Shown piece by piece: positions 46,158 to 55,296 of a stretch of 64,000 nt of DNA. The stretch comes from Desulfosudis oleivorans. Lineage in GTDB: Bacteria > Desulfobacterota > Desulfobacteria > Desulfobacterales > SURF-7. Below the pieces are notes generated by a model, which saw only the letters and a list, made by a program, of their open reading frames with translations, was not told the DNA's origin and did no database searches. Where the stretch lies: assembly GCA_020723325.1 (NCBI GenBank), contig DYJD01000010.1, forward strand, positions 124,001 to 188,000. The letters run 5' to 3'. Numbering within the stretch: the first letter of the stretch is position 1; each line of letters opens with the position of its first letter. Position numbers and translations under genes: made by a program.

Positions 46158-46173
46158 TGCCAAAGCCCTGCCG
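46158..46173 (-). promoter_or_regulatory. Sigma-54-type promoter candidate for the PEP-CTERM gene
   Basis: On the minus strand CGGCAGGGCTTTGGCA: GG-N10-GC spacing, GGCA at -24 and GGCA at -12. It is about 107 bases from the start codon, in the 546-base gap 46052-46597. Sigma-54 promoters with the PrsK/PrsR system are known for PEP-CTERM genes in other bacteria. Confidence 0.5.
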
Positions 46174-46512
46174 ATAATAAAGAAACATCTTGTTATAAAA
46201 AAACAGATAATGAATACAAAATCATTATAATAGTTTTGATTGAATTTTTTATTGTGATTGTACTAAAGATGAAGCGTTAAGCAATTATTATGCCCAAAAG
46301 CTTTATTTGCTTTTTAAGGTAATTTATATTGTATTTTTAGATGGATATATTATTTTAACTTGGATCCGGCTTGTGATAATCTGTGGTATGTATGTATGCA
46401 ATTACATAATATTGGTACAATTATCCAATTTATTTCACACTTAGAATCCGCGCATATGGCTGCTCATTGGATATGATTGCACATGAAAAAATGCTATGTT
46501 TTGAAATGGGAT

Positions 46513-46589
46513 TCTTGGAAACTGTTTTACCCATATCGGGGTTTAAAGTCGTTCCTGCGTTTGAGGATGGCCAAAGTGATGATCAAGGC
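46513..46589. repeat. Dispersed palindromic element, copy C (diverged)
   Basis: Same orientation as copy B: TTGGAAACTGTTTTACCCATATCGGGG, then TTTAAAGTCGTTCCTGCG and the well-kept end GAGGATGGCCAAAGTGATGA-TCAAGGC. The central palindrome is largely lost, so it looks older. It ends eight bases before the stop of the minus-strand surface-protein gene. Confidence 0.55.
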
Positions 46590-46597
46590 TGAAATAA

Positions 46598-49500
46598 CTA
46601 CCAGTACCATCCAATGGTTCCCGTCGCCCCCCGAACATTGTCATAATCAGCCTGGATAACTATCGGCCATTTCAGATAATCAGGAAAGTAGCTGATCCCG
46701 CCGCCGAACAGAATGCCGATTTTGCTCTTGGAGGATTGCTCATAGTGGAGTCCGGTGGCCTGGGATCGCGCGAGTTCACTCTCGGTATAAACGGTGCAAC
46801 CGCCGATGGCTGTTAGATACAGGCTGGTTGAGCCAAGTTCAAGACCAAGCTTGCCCAGCAGTCCGACCTCGGTGCCCTTTCTTTTGTTTTCAAGCCGGAC
46901 AAAATCATTATTGGGGCATGGGGTTGAAATCGTTTGATCAGGGAGCTCTTTATCGCCATGGGGTATAAACGGGATACCCACACCGAACAATAAGTTCAGG
47001 TTCCCGGCATTGATTTCTTTGGCTCCGGTCTCCATAGTAACGTTATACGTGTCAGCATCGCCACCTGCGCCGCCGCCGACTACGAAATAGCCTGCAAAGG
47101 CGGGTGAACAGAATGAAATCGTTAATGTCATTGCCCAAACAACAAAAGAGATCCAGCGCCTTGATATTGAAACGAACAATAAAAATATCAATGCCAGGGC
47201 TGTATTAACTGGAATTGAGTTCAATCCGGAACCGGTCTTGCCGGATGGTGCCATGGTATGGAGGAAACAGCCGCCCACATCGATAACCTGAATGGGGGCA
47301 TCAGGCGCTACTGTTACGCTGGTTGTATCGCTGTGGGAAAAACCGGAACCGGTTGAAACCGTCAACTGGAATTGAAGGGTTGTGCCTTTTTCGCCGCCTA
47401 GGGGCGCTACGAAACTCGCTTTTGCCTGGTCTGTATTCTTTAAGGCTACAGTCGGGCCTTGAATTTGTTTCCATTCATATTGGGCTTTACCATCGGGATT
47501 GTAGGATTGACTGCCGTCCAACGTGACCGGTTGGTCGGCAGAGGTCTGGATGTCGGCCCCGGCGTCAGCAATAGAAGGATAGGTTTGAGTTGAACCTATA
47601 TCGGGGATGGGCTGTTCTGTAAAAGGTTGAAATTCAACACTGGGGAGGTTGTAATTGTTTTTATGGTCGAAAATTGAATTATTGATGGTCATGGAATCAT
47701 TTGTTCCCCAATAATTGCCCGGCATGGCGATAGTAGTCGATACTGCCGGCCAGGCGATCATATATACAAGATAGTTGGCATTAAATGTATCGATAATGTT
47801 ATTGCTGTTGATGTCCAGTTGAAAAGAAGCATTATCCGTGGCGCTCAGAGCCATAACTCCTGCCTTTAGTCCTTCCGTGTTTTGGTTTGGATCATAATCA
47901 ATGGTAAAAACATTGGCTTCCAAATCAACGTCGGCCCGGGCTTCATGGTTTACGGAACGGGTTCCGTCAAGGGTCACATCTTCGCTTGCTGAAACGGTTC
48001 GATCCGCACCAGGATCGGCAATCAATGAGCCTTTTACTTTAATGGAAATCGTATCTGTGGCCGGAAGGCCGCCTTTATCGACTATGGTCAATCGAAATGT
48101 CAGGGTTTCAGCAGCGGTCGCGCCGACCTGCGGAGCAATGAATGAAGCAATGGCTGTATTTGGATTTTCAATCGTTACGATCGGACCTTCGGTTTGTGTC
48201 CAGGTATAGGATGAAATCCCGTCATCCTGGCCGGATGATCCGGAACCATTCAGATTGACTGTTTGCCCTTGGACAACAGTTTGATCACTACCGGCTGCAG
48301 CCACCGGGTAGACATTATTTTGATAGAAAATAATATCCACGGTATCTGCGGAACTCAAACCTCCCTGATCCGTCACCGTTAGTTGGAAGGTCATGCGATC
48401 ACCGGCCACCACGGATTGGGAAACAAGGAAACGTGCATTGGCGCTATTGGAGTCTTGCAGATCAACGGTCATTCCGGAAGTCTGAGTCCATTGATACCCG
48501 GCAATGCCCTGGCTGTCGGCAGAGGCCGCACCATTGAGATTGACGGTTACTTGCTGAGCCACTGTCTGGGGGATGCGGACATTTTGGTCGGCCCCGGCCC
48601 GGGCCACTGGCGGGGCATTACTGCCGATGACGGTCAGTCTAACTGTTTCGCTTGCCTGGCGCCCGTTTTCATCAGTAACCGCTAAGCGAAAAACCAGGGA
48701 GGCCACATTGCCGCCTGGGTCAGGGGCATTAAAAGTCGGTTTGGCGCTTTGCGGGTTTTGAAGGACAACAGGTGTCCCTCCGGTTTGCTCCCAAAGATAG
48801 GACTTGATTCCGCTGGTGGGATCATCAAGCTGAACCTGAATACCGGTTCCGAATATTTCCGGAGCAGAACTGATGATGGTGTTGTTTTTGATCTGAATAT
48901 CATTTGACCGTACGAGGAGATCCACGGCCCTTGTGTTGTAGAGGAAATAATTGTCGAAAAGTCGACCGCCTTCGGCTGAGAGCTGAACGCCGGTGGAGTT
49001 TTTATAGATCAGGTTTGAAATGATTTGAATACTGCCGCTTAATGAATTTATTCCACCCTGATCTGTTGAGGCGGTTGCCAAGAGGCCGGTAGTAGAACTG
49101 AAACGAATAACATTATGGGTGATCAGGGGCATGGCATTCAGACAACTGATCATGGCAGCACTTTCCGGATTGTTGCCCCCGTATTCTATTACACAGTATT
49201 CCATTATACTCCCGGTCGCCGCTGCTTCATTCCAATCCGTGCTCATGTCGTTGAAAATGATTGTTCCCCATGGTTTGGTCCGATCCTGGGCGGTAAACAC
49301 AATGGGGTGCATTGGGTCGCCTTTGGCAATCATTTCACCTTCAATAGTAAGTGTATAGCCCCTGGCAGTGTCCGAACGCGACTGGAAAATGACTCCAACA
49401 CCCGGATCAATGGTCAGGGCGCTGTTTTGCGCCACAAGAATATCACCGGTGATCACAATGGGGCTATCTGCTGTTGTCCAATGGGTGTCCGAACTGATAA

Positions 49501-49600
49501 TGCCGCTGGCGTTCAAACCATGGGATGGGATTGGATGAAACAAGAAAATCAGCGCTATAAAAAAGAAAGACCGAAAAACAAGGCCTTTTTGTGTTTGCAT
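46598..49600 (-). CDS. Large PKD/REJ-type surface protein with sorting-like segment and beta-barrel-like C-terminus
   Basis: About 1000 aa. GGGAGG five bases before ATG 49600 sets the start, and a signal peptide follows at once (SFFFIALIFLFHPIPSHG). Residues about 25-280 are beta-helix-like with LTIDPGVGVIFQSRS. Then come at least five repeats of PKD/REJ type, each with the [DP]AGADQ...VxLxGxxS...YxWxQ pattern. Near residue 790 a GGCFLHTMAPSG box, a hydrophobic helix and SRR resemble a C-terminal sorting signal, but the frame continues with a second signal-like segment (VVWAMTLTISFCSPAFAG) and about 140 residues of barrel-like sequence ending in TGTIGWYW. It is probably exported and outer-membrane linked; an operon with the upstream 49706-50986 gene is likely. 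Confidence 0.8.
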   Translation of the reverse strand: MQTQKGLVFRSFFFIALIFLFHPIPSHGLNASGIISSDTHWTTADSPIVITGDILVAQNSALTIDPGVGVIFQSRSDTARGYTLTIEGEMIAKGDPMHPIVFTAQDRTKPWGTIIFNDMSTDWNEAAATGSIMEYCVIEYGGNNPESAAMISCLNAMPLITHNVIRFSSTTGLLATASTDQGGINSLSGSIQIISNLIYKNSTGVQLSAEGGRLFDNYFLYNTRAVDLLVRSNDIQIKNNTIISSAPEIFGTGIQVQLDDPTSGIKSYLWEQTGGTPVVLQNPQSAKPTFNAPDPGGNVASLVFRLAVTDENGRQASETVRLTVIGSNAPPVARAGADQNVRIPQTVAQQVTVNLNGAASADSQGIAGYQWTQTSGMTVDLQDSNSANARFLVSQSVVAGDRMTFQLTVTDQGGLSSADTVDIIFYQNNVYPVAAAGSDQTVVQGQTVNLNGSGSSGQDDGISSYTWTQTEGPIVTIENPNTAIASFIAPQVGATAAETLTFRLTIVDKGGLPATDTISIKVKGSLIADPGADRTVSASEDVTLDGTRSVNHEARADVDLEANVFTIDYDPNQNTEGLKAGVMALSATDNASFQLDINSNNIIDTFNANYLVYMIAWPAVSTTIAMPGNYWGTNDSMTINNSIFDHKNNYNLPSVEFQPFTEQPIPDIGSTQTYPSIADAGADIQTSADQPVTLDGSQSYNPDGKAQYEWKQIQGPTVALKNTDQAKASFVAPLGGEKGTTLQFQLTVSTGSGFSHSDTTSVTVAPDAPIQVIDVGGCFLHTMAPSGKTGSGLNSIPVNTALALIFLLFVSISRRWISFVVWAMTLTISFCSPAFAGYFVVGGGAGGDADTYNVTMETGAKEINAGNLNLLFGVGIPFIPHGDKELPDQTISTPCPNNDFVRLENKRKGTEVGLLGKLGLELGSTSLYLTAIGGCTVYTESELARSQATGLHYEQSSKSKIGILFGGGISYFPDYLKWPIVIQADYDNVRGATGTIGWYW

Positions 49601-49705
49601 GCAACCTCCCATATGCCTGGTTGTATTCTTTTTAAGGATCATCCGTCTGGCTAAATTGATCCGGTGCTGTTCATTAAATGTGTTAAGGTACATGTTTTGC
49701 TCGCA

Positions 49706-50986
49706 TTACCTGATCAATGATATCTCCTGTCGGGGCCTGAGAATTACCGAGATCATTCCTCGATTTTCAACATAGCTGTTTTCTTCAATTCCGGAATCCA
49801 ATTTCCGGAAAAGGTAATCCAGGCGAAATACCATCCAAGGTGCTGCCTGAAAGGCAAGTCCTGATCCCGCTTGCCAGTTTGTATTTTCACGTACCGGCTC
49901 TAGTTCATAATATATATCCCGGCGGTATCTGCCGGAAAGACCTCCGGCTAAAAGACGCGAAAATTGATAATTCAGGCTACAGGCCACATTGTAAAAGGAG
50001 CGAAATCCCAGATTTTCCGCATCAAAAGAAGTGCGCTCCTGGCCGGCATTGCCGGACAAGGAAAAGCTGTTCCCGATATCCCAGCGGTAAATGCTTTCCA
50101 CGGAACCGACGAAGCCGGAATCGTCTTCTGTGCTCATATTGTCTCGATAAAAATAACCGAAACTGGATGAAAAGCTGGAGATGATCATTTCGTCCCAGCG
50201 GAAGCCGATGCGGGGGCTGTGAATACGATAGTCTTCGCTTTCCTCGATATAATCCGTATTGCCGTAAAGGTATTCAAGATAGCCGTCCAGATGACGAGTA
50301 AAGCGCTTTATCGCTCTTAATCGGCCTGAAGCATCATTTACATTTTTCGTGATCTCAAAATCACTGTGTGAGTACTTGAGTTCGATTTCCGCGGCATATT
50401 CATTGGGGAATAGCCAGTAGGTGAGCAACAGACTTGGGCGTTGAAATTTTCTGTCCTCAATCGCCGGGTCCCGGTTATCGAGGATGGCGTATTCATAGCG
50501 AAGGGTGACTGAATCCTCTTGGCCGAACCGATTAACCACTCCTAAACCGGTTGTATTCGTAAAATATGGGGTCCGCCCGCGTCTGGCGGTCGCATCTGTG
50601 TCGGAAACCGGATCTTCTGTATAAAGGTAGGCATTGCTTAATTCTACAGTCGTCTTTTCAGCGATCTCGCTGCGGGCATTGAGCAGGGCATTGTGTCGGA
50701 AATTGTTGTTTTCCGGAAAATGGATATAAGCAGCATAGGTTGGATTGTAAGACAAAGTAAGGGTTGAATTCCGTCCGGTTAAAAGAAAATTAATCCCTGG
50801 ATTGGTAAGGGTGATGAAATCATATTTTTCATCTGTGGGACTTAGGTAAACATTATCCGTATACATACTGCCGACGGATATCTGGGGAAGGACATTTACG
50901 GCCGATAAAGCGTCGTCAGCAAGAAAGCATATAAGGACAATAAGCCGGATTGCATATCTTACTGGATGGTGAGAATAAATATTCAT
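49706..50986 (-). CDS. Outer-membrane beta-barrel protein, PEP-CTERM-system associated type
   Basis: 426 aa. A signal peptide (about residues 1-28) is followed by alternating amphipathic strands rich in Tyr, Asn and Arg (ISVGSMYTDNVYLSPTDEKYDF, TLSYNPTYAAYIHF, TLRYEYAILDNRDP, FRLDYLFRKLDSG), ending in RGMISVILRPRQEISLIR. This is the build of the uncharacterised outer-membrane proteins that travel with exosortase EPS loci. It may serve EPS secretion or anchoring; no enzyme motif is seen. It is the first gene of a minus-strand pair with the large surface protein. Confidence 0.85.
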   Translation of the reverse strand: MNIYSHHPVRYAIRLIVLICFLADDALSAVNVLPQISVGSMYTDNVYLSPTDEKYDFITLTNPGINFLLTGRNSTLTLSYNPTYAAYIHFPENNNFRHNALLNARSEIAEKTTVELSNAYLYTEDPVSDTDATARRGRTPYFTNTTGLGVVNRFGQEDSVTLRYEYAILDNRDPAIEDRKFQRPSLLLTYWLFPNEYAAEIELKYSHSDFEITKNVNDASGRLRAIKRFTRHLDGYLEYLYGNTDYIEESEDYRIHSPRIGFRWDEMIISSFSSSFGYFYRDNMSTEDDSGFVGSVESIYRWDIGNSFSLSGNAGQERTSFDAENLGFRSFYNVACSLNYQFSRLLAGGLSGRYRRDIYYELEPVRENTNWQAGSGLAFQAAPWMVFRLDYLFRKLDSGIEENSYVENRGMISVILRPRQEISLIR

Positions 50987-51256
50987 TGGGTGGAACAGGA
51001 TACCCTTTTTTCAATTTGGTTTGACGCAAGAAAAATGCTATTAACCGCTTAATTTGGGATTTTTGTTTTTTGTTGAAAAACACACAAACTCACCCGTGCG
51101 GAATGGGATGATGAGAAGTCGCTTTTCAAGTAACTTTTTATATTTAAGAAATGATTGTATGTCAAGTTGATATGCTGGATGGCCGGATAAATATCAACCG
51201 GCCGGCAGCATTGTAACCCGTTTTACGCATCGGAAACGCAAAGGAGCCCCCCCTCT
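50987..51256. other. Divergent intergenic region with hairpin
   Basis: Separates the minus-strand envelope pair from the plus-strand catabolic locus, so promoters for both sides should lie here, but no clear -35/-10 pair or sigma-54 site was found. A hairpin GGCCGG/CCGGCC (51181-51203) sits in the probable leader of the 51257 gene. AAGGAG at 51240 is that gene's ribosome-binding site. Confidence 0.4.
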
Positions 51257-52279
51257 ATGCCGATTCCTGGAAATTTGCTGACCACTGCCATGGCGGTTAT
51301 GCCCCATACGGACATCGGCCGCGCTCTGGAAGTCGCCCTTTCTTTGGATATTCCTTTCTGGCCGCAATTGCCCAATTACAGTTACTATGAAGACATGTAT
51401 GTTCAGGCTGCCGAACATTTTCCAGGGATTTTATTGGATGTGGAAAAAAGAAGCTTGCGGTTTTCGCTGGAAAAATTTGTGGAAGAGCTTGAAGCGACAA
51501 TGGCGCGTTTTGACGAGCCGGCCTATTTCGATATCAGTGCGACCTATTCCCAGGTGTATCACCGTTTTTTGGCCATGGATCTGTCGGACCGGCCGGCCAT
51601 TCGCGGACAACTTGAGGGGCCGATCAGTTTTGGCTTCAATATCCTGGATCAGGATGAGCGGCCCATTTTATTCGATGATACGGTTCGTCCTTTTATGATG
51701 GAATTCATGGCCAAAAGAATAAATGCCCAGTTGGATCGACTCAAGCAGATCAATCCCAATGCTTTTATGTTTGTGGATGAGCCCGGGCTTCAATTTCTGT
51801 TTTCAGCGCTTTCAGGTTATGATGATCAGAAGGCCAAAACCGACCTGGATGCTTTTTTCGCCATGATCCAGCGTCCCAGGGGCATCCACCTGTGCGGCAA
51901 TCCGGACTGGGATTTCCTGCTCAATCGGGACCTGGACATCCTGTCCATGGATATCTATACCAATGCCCGGGTTTTTTCATCCTATGCCAAGTCCATCCGA
52001 CGATTCTTGGAAAAAGGCGGCGTGATTGTGTGGGGCATTGTGCCGACCAATTTCGAACCTTTTGAAAAGGAGAATATAGAAAGTTTGAGTACTCAATTGG
52101 ACCATGTTTTTCAAACCCTTGCAAGGAATGGAATTGATCGGGAACTGCTGCTCGCAAAAAGCCTGCTGTCGCCGGCCACCTGCTGTCTGGTGAATCCGGA
52201 CAAGGAGAAGACAGTCGAGAAGGCGTTTCAGATGATTCAGAAGCTGTCCCTATACCTGATTGACAATTGGCTGAAATAA
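51257..52279 (+). CDS. UROD/MetE-superfamily protein, methyltransferase-like
   Basis: 340 aa TIM-barrel protein related to uroporphyrinogen decarboxylase-like methyltransferases and the C-terminal half of cobalamin-independent methionine synthase. It begins TTAMAVMPHTDIGRALE; a zinc-type H-x-C occurs in GIHLCGNPDWD (about residues 213-223) and a distal Cys pair in SPATCCLVN (about 310). FMFVDEPGLQF is also family-like. Substrate unknown. Its place before the dehydratase subunits suggests a role in the same catabolic pathway, perhaps methyl transfer; this is inference. Confidence 0.75.
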   Translation: MPIPGNLLTTAMAVMPHTDIGRALEVALSLDIPFWPQLPNYSYYEDMYVQAAEHFPGILLDVEKRSLRFSLEKFVEELEATMARFDEPAYFDISATYSQVYHRFLAMDLSDRPAIRGQLEGPISFGFNILDQDERPILFDDTVRPFMMEFMAKRINAQLDRLKQINPNAFMFVDEPGLQFLFSALSGYDDQKAKTDLDAFFAMIQRPRGIHLCGNPDWDFLLNRDLDILSMDIYTNARVFSSYAKSIRRFLEKGGVIVWGIVPTNFEPFEKENIESLSTQLDHVFQTLARNGIDRELLLAKSLLSPATCCLVNPDKEKTVEKAFQMIQKLSLYLIDNWLK

Positions 52280-52296
52280 ATTCTTTGGGATAAATA

Positions 52297-53409
52297 ATGT
52301 GTTCTGAAATTGTTAATTCATTTGTCCAAGCCTGGCATGATCACCCGGCGCGGTTACGACGGCTGACGGCTGCCGGCCGGAAATGCATCGGCTATTTTTG
52401 TACTTACACACCAGTGGAAATCCTGTATGCGGCCGGTTTCATTCCCGTGCGCATCACCGGCGGGCGCGGAACGGTGGAGAAAGCCTATTCCCTTGCCCCG
52501 GATTTTATCTGCCCTTTCATGAAGCGCAGTCTGGAAAAGGCCCTCGCAGGCGAATATGACTATTTATGCGGTGTGATTCAAAGCTACACCTGCGACGCCG
52601 CCTGCGGCATGTTGAATATCTGGAAGGAAAATCTCAAAGGAACACATTATCATCTGCTATCCTTGCCGTATAATGATAATGATGGGGCGCGTACCTATCT
52701 GCGCCTTGAATTGAAGGCCCTTATGGAAAGGCTGGTTGTAGATACTGCAAGGATTTCAGCAAATGCCCTTGGGCAGGTAGTGGACCTTTATGACGGCATT
52801 CGGCAGCGCATCAGCCTGTTGTATGCTGGGAGGTTCAAGGGGCGCTTGCCGATTTCAGCCCAGGAGCTGGCCTATGTCGTGCTGGCCGGGCAGGTGCTGC
52901 CGCCCCAGGACTACCATGAACAACTGGAACGACTGATTCATTCCATCGACGATAAGGATGTGGAGCAAACAGGTGTACCTGTATTGCTCTCCGGCAGTCT
53001 GGTGGAAGAACCGGAGATATTGGGGGCTGTGGAAGCAGCGGGCCTGCGTATCGTTGCCGACGACCTTTGCACCGGCCTGCGACCTTATTCTCCGGCGTTT
53101 GGCAGGGGTGAAGATCCGGTTGATCGGATTGTTGATCGACTCATGGCACGAAGCCCCTGCCCGAGCAGGTCCAAGGCAATTCAAAGGGCGGCCCATTTGC
53201 GCACCCTGGTCATGAAGTCCGGGGCAAAGGCGGTTATTTTTCTGGTGCAAAAATTCTGCACGCCACACCTTGCAGATATTCCCATTCTAGCAGAAGAGTT
53301 GAAGAAGATGGACATTCCGATACTCGTACTTGAAATGGATGAGCATTGGCAAAGCTCCGGTCAATTCCAGGGCCGCTTGCAAAGTTTTCTGGAAATGATT
53401 GTTTTGTGA
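52297..53409 (+). CDS. 2-hydroxyacyl-CoA dehydratase/benzoyl-CoA reductase family subunit (HGD-D)
   Basis: 370 aa. CIGYFCTYTPVEILYAAGFIPVRITGG opens the fold, followed by FICPFMKRSLEKAL and QSYTCDAACGMLNIW; the Cys residues in these segments are the usual [4Fe-4S] ligands. Related enzymes (HgdA/B, FldB/C, BcrB/C, BadD/E) use a low-potential electron from an ATP-dependent activator to remove water from 2-hydroxyacyl-CoA or to reduce an aromatic ring. It pairs with the next gene. No activator ATPase (HgdC/BadF-like) is in the window. Confidence 0.9.
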   Translation: MCSEIVNSFVQAWHDHPARLRRLTAAGRKCIGYFCTYTPVEILYAAGFIPVRITGGRGTVEKAYSLAPDFICPFMKRSLEKALAGEYDYLCGVIQSYTCDAACGMLNIWKENLKGTHYHLLSLPYNDNDGARTYLRLELKALMERLVVDTARISANALGQVVDLYDGIRQRISLLYAGRFKGRLPISAQELAYVVLAGQVLPPQDYHEQLERLIHSIDDKDVEQTGVPVLLSGSLVEEPEILGAVEAAGLRIVADDLCTGLRPYSPAFGRGEDPVDRIVDRLMARSPCPSRSKAIQRAAHLRTLVMKSGAKAVIFLVQKFCTPHLADIPILAEELKKMDIPILVLEMDEHWQSSGQFQGRLQSFLEMIVL

Positions 53410-53436
53410 AGTAGGGCGATTGTTTTTTTCCTTTGA

Positions 53437-54708
53437 ATGGATGGGAGCATGGAAAAAACACAAAAATCGATAAAGCGTCTCAAGTCGGGCAAAGCTTTAA
53501 ATCAGGTGGTGGCCGAATATTATCTGGAATGCATGCAGGCGCCCCGGGAAGGCAGACCGGTGGTTTGGATGCCGCCCATGAACGGCGCCATTGAAATGTG
53601 CTATGCCATGGATCTGCAACCGGTATTTCCGGAAAACTGGTCGCCGGTTTGCGCCGCTTTCGGGCTGACGCCCAGGAATTTCGAAGTTGCCGAAGGTATG
53701 GGCTATTCAAGGGATCTGTGCGGTTATTTGCGCAACATCATCGGTTATGTCAACGGCCCCATGCAGGCGGAAGCGGCCATGCCCTTGGGCCGTCTGCCGG
53801 AGCCGGATATCCTGCTTTCTCCCAACGGCGGCTGCGTACCGGTGATGAAAATTTTTCATGCCCTGGAGCGGCGCTTCCCCAGTGCCAAAGTATTTGCCGG
53901 GGATTTGCCCCAGGTGGCGGTGGAGGAAATCAAGCAACATCATATGGATTATGCTGTACAAGAAGGGGCGCGGCTGATCGAATTTTTGGAACATGCCGGC
54001 AAAAGGAAATTAAATGAAGAACGTTTAAGAGAAGTAGTGGCCCTATCGGATCAGGCCTGTGCCCTCTGGGATGAGATCATGACCTATAGACGTGTGATTC
54101 CGGCCCCTTTTTCAGCAGCCGAAATCGGCATCATGTTCGTCATGGTCACGCGCCAGGGGACCGCAAAGGCCGTGGATTTTTTAACCCTGGTCCGGGATGA
54201 GATACAGGAAAGAGCGCATCAACACCAGGGCGTCATTGCCGATGAGAAGCTCCGCCTGTTTTGGGATAATATCCCCCTTTGGTATAACATGGGACTGTTC
54301 AACTATTTTGAAAAAATGGGCGGCGTGGTGGTGGCGGAAACCTATTCAGCCGCCTGGTCCCTGCGGCTTGACCCCAGTCGCCCTTTCGAGTCTTTGGCCT
54401 TGAAAAGTCTGCGCTCCTATCCCATGGTATCCTGTGTGTCCGTTGAGCGCCGCAAGCAGATGCTGCTGAATGCCTGTCGGGAATACCATATAGACGGTGT
54501 GATCATGCATCGCAATAAATCCTGTTTGCCGATCACATTGGGCCAGATGGACATCAAACGCGCGCTGGAGACGGAACTTGGTATTCCCACTGTATTCATC
54601 GATGCTGATCATATGGATGCCCGCAATTTTTCCGTGGCCCAGTTTCAGGCCCGGGCGGATGCCTTTATGGAAATGCTGCTCGCGCGCAAGGGATATGCCC
54701 ATGGTTAA
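53437..54708 (+). CDS. 2-hydroxyacyl-CoA dehydratase/benzoyl-CoA reductase family subunit (partner)
   Basis: 423 aa. Family features: WMPPMNGAIEMCYAMDLQPVFPENW, PVCAAFG, GYSRDLCGYLRNIIGYV and LLSPNGGCVPVMKIFHALE, which carry the probable cluster-binding Cys residues, and GVIMHRNKSCLPITLGQMD near the C-terminus. With the preceding subunit it should form the heterodimeric catalytic component. The start could be ATG 53437 or 53449; neither has well-spaced ribosome-binding sequence. The substrate cannot be read from sequence. Confidence 0.9.
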   Translation: MDGSMEKTQKSIKRLKSGKALNQVVAEYYLECMQAPREGRPVVWMPPMNGAIEMCYAMDLQPVFPENWSPVCAAFGLTPRNFEVAEGMGYSRDLCGYLRNIIGYVNGPMQAEAAMPLGRLPEPDILLSPNGGCVPVMKIFHALERRFPSAKVFAGDLPQVAVEEIKQHHMDYAVQEGARLIEFLEHAGKRKLNEERLREVVALSDQACALWDEIMTYRRVIPAPFSAAEIGIMFVMVTRQGTAKAVDFLTLVRDEIQERAHQHQGVIADEKLRLFWDNIPLWYNMGLFNYFEKMGGVVVAETYSAAWSLRLDPSRPFESLALKSLRSYPMVSCVSVERRKQMLLNACREYHIDGVIMHRNKSCLPITLGQMDIKRALETELGIPTVFIDADHMDARNFSVAQFQARADAFMEMLLARKGYAHG

Positions 54709-55168
54709 AACCGATCATTCCCAAGAAATGCTGGCCCTGCTGAAAGAACTTTTTGAAGAACGGATTCCCTTTAATAAGGTGCTCGGGATCAGATTCCGAT
54801 CCTTGGATCTGGAACAGGTTTGTCTGGAGATCCGGATGAAGGAAGAGCTCATCGGCAATTTTGCCAAGGGGGTACTGCATGGCGGCGTCATTTCAGCCAT
54901 ACTGGATGTGACCGGCGGCGTGGTGGCCATGGTGGATCTGATCCAGCGCATGAAGGAGCATTCCATTGAGGAGCTTTCCAAAAAGCTGATCAATGTCGGC
55001 ACCATCGACCTGCGCGTGGATTACCTGCGGCCGGGCAAAGGCGCATATTTTTCAGCCACCGGCGTCACCATGCGCACCGGCCACAAAGTCGCCGTGATCC
55101 GCTCGGAGCTGCATAATGACCAAGGGCTGCTCATTGCCGCCGGAACAGGAACTTATATCGTGGGCTGA
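54701..55168 (+). CDS. Hotdog-fold thioesterase (PaaI-like)
   Basis: About 155 aa. Hotdog signature LHGGVISAILDVTGGVVAMV (about residues 60-80), TIDLRVDYLRPGKGAYFSAT and LIAAGTGTYIVG. The start at 54701 overlaps the dehydratase stop and has AAGGGA eight bases upstream; a longer in-frame reading from 54578 lies inside the preceding gene and is rejected. It would hydrolyse an acyl- or aryl-CoA, possibly clearing dead-end CoA esters of the pathway. Confidence 0.9.
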   Translation: MVKTDHSQEMLALLKELFEERIPFNKVLGIRFRSLDLEQVCLEIRMKEELIGNFAKGVLHGGVISAILDVTGGVVAMVDLIQRMKEHSIEELSKKLINVGTIDLRVDYLRPGKGAYFSATGVTMRTGHKVAVIRSELHNDQGLLIAAGTGTYIVG

Positions 55169-55296
55169 GCAGGGTTGCAATGAAGCGGTTGTGGGTTTTT
55201 TGAAAATATTGTATGCAGAATAAAATCGTAAAAGATATTCAGGTAATGATCATCAAAGAAGCGTCCGCATTGATTTTCCGGTTGGAGGGGTGACTG

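Noticed and set aside
46477-46659. 60-codon plus-strand frame
   Set aside because: It is formed by the diverged copy of the palindromic repeat and overlaps the end of the surface-protein gene.
54578-54700. Longer N-terminal extension of the hotdog thioesterase
   Set aside because: It lies wholly inside the dehydratase gene in another frame, while ATG 54701 has a good ribosome-binding site and gives the usual family length.
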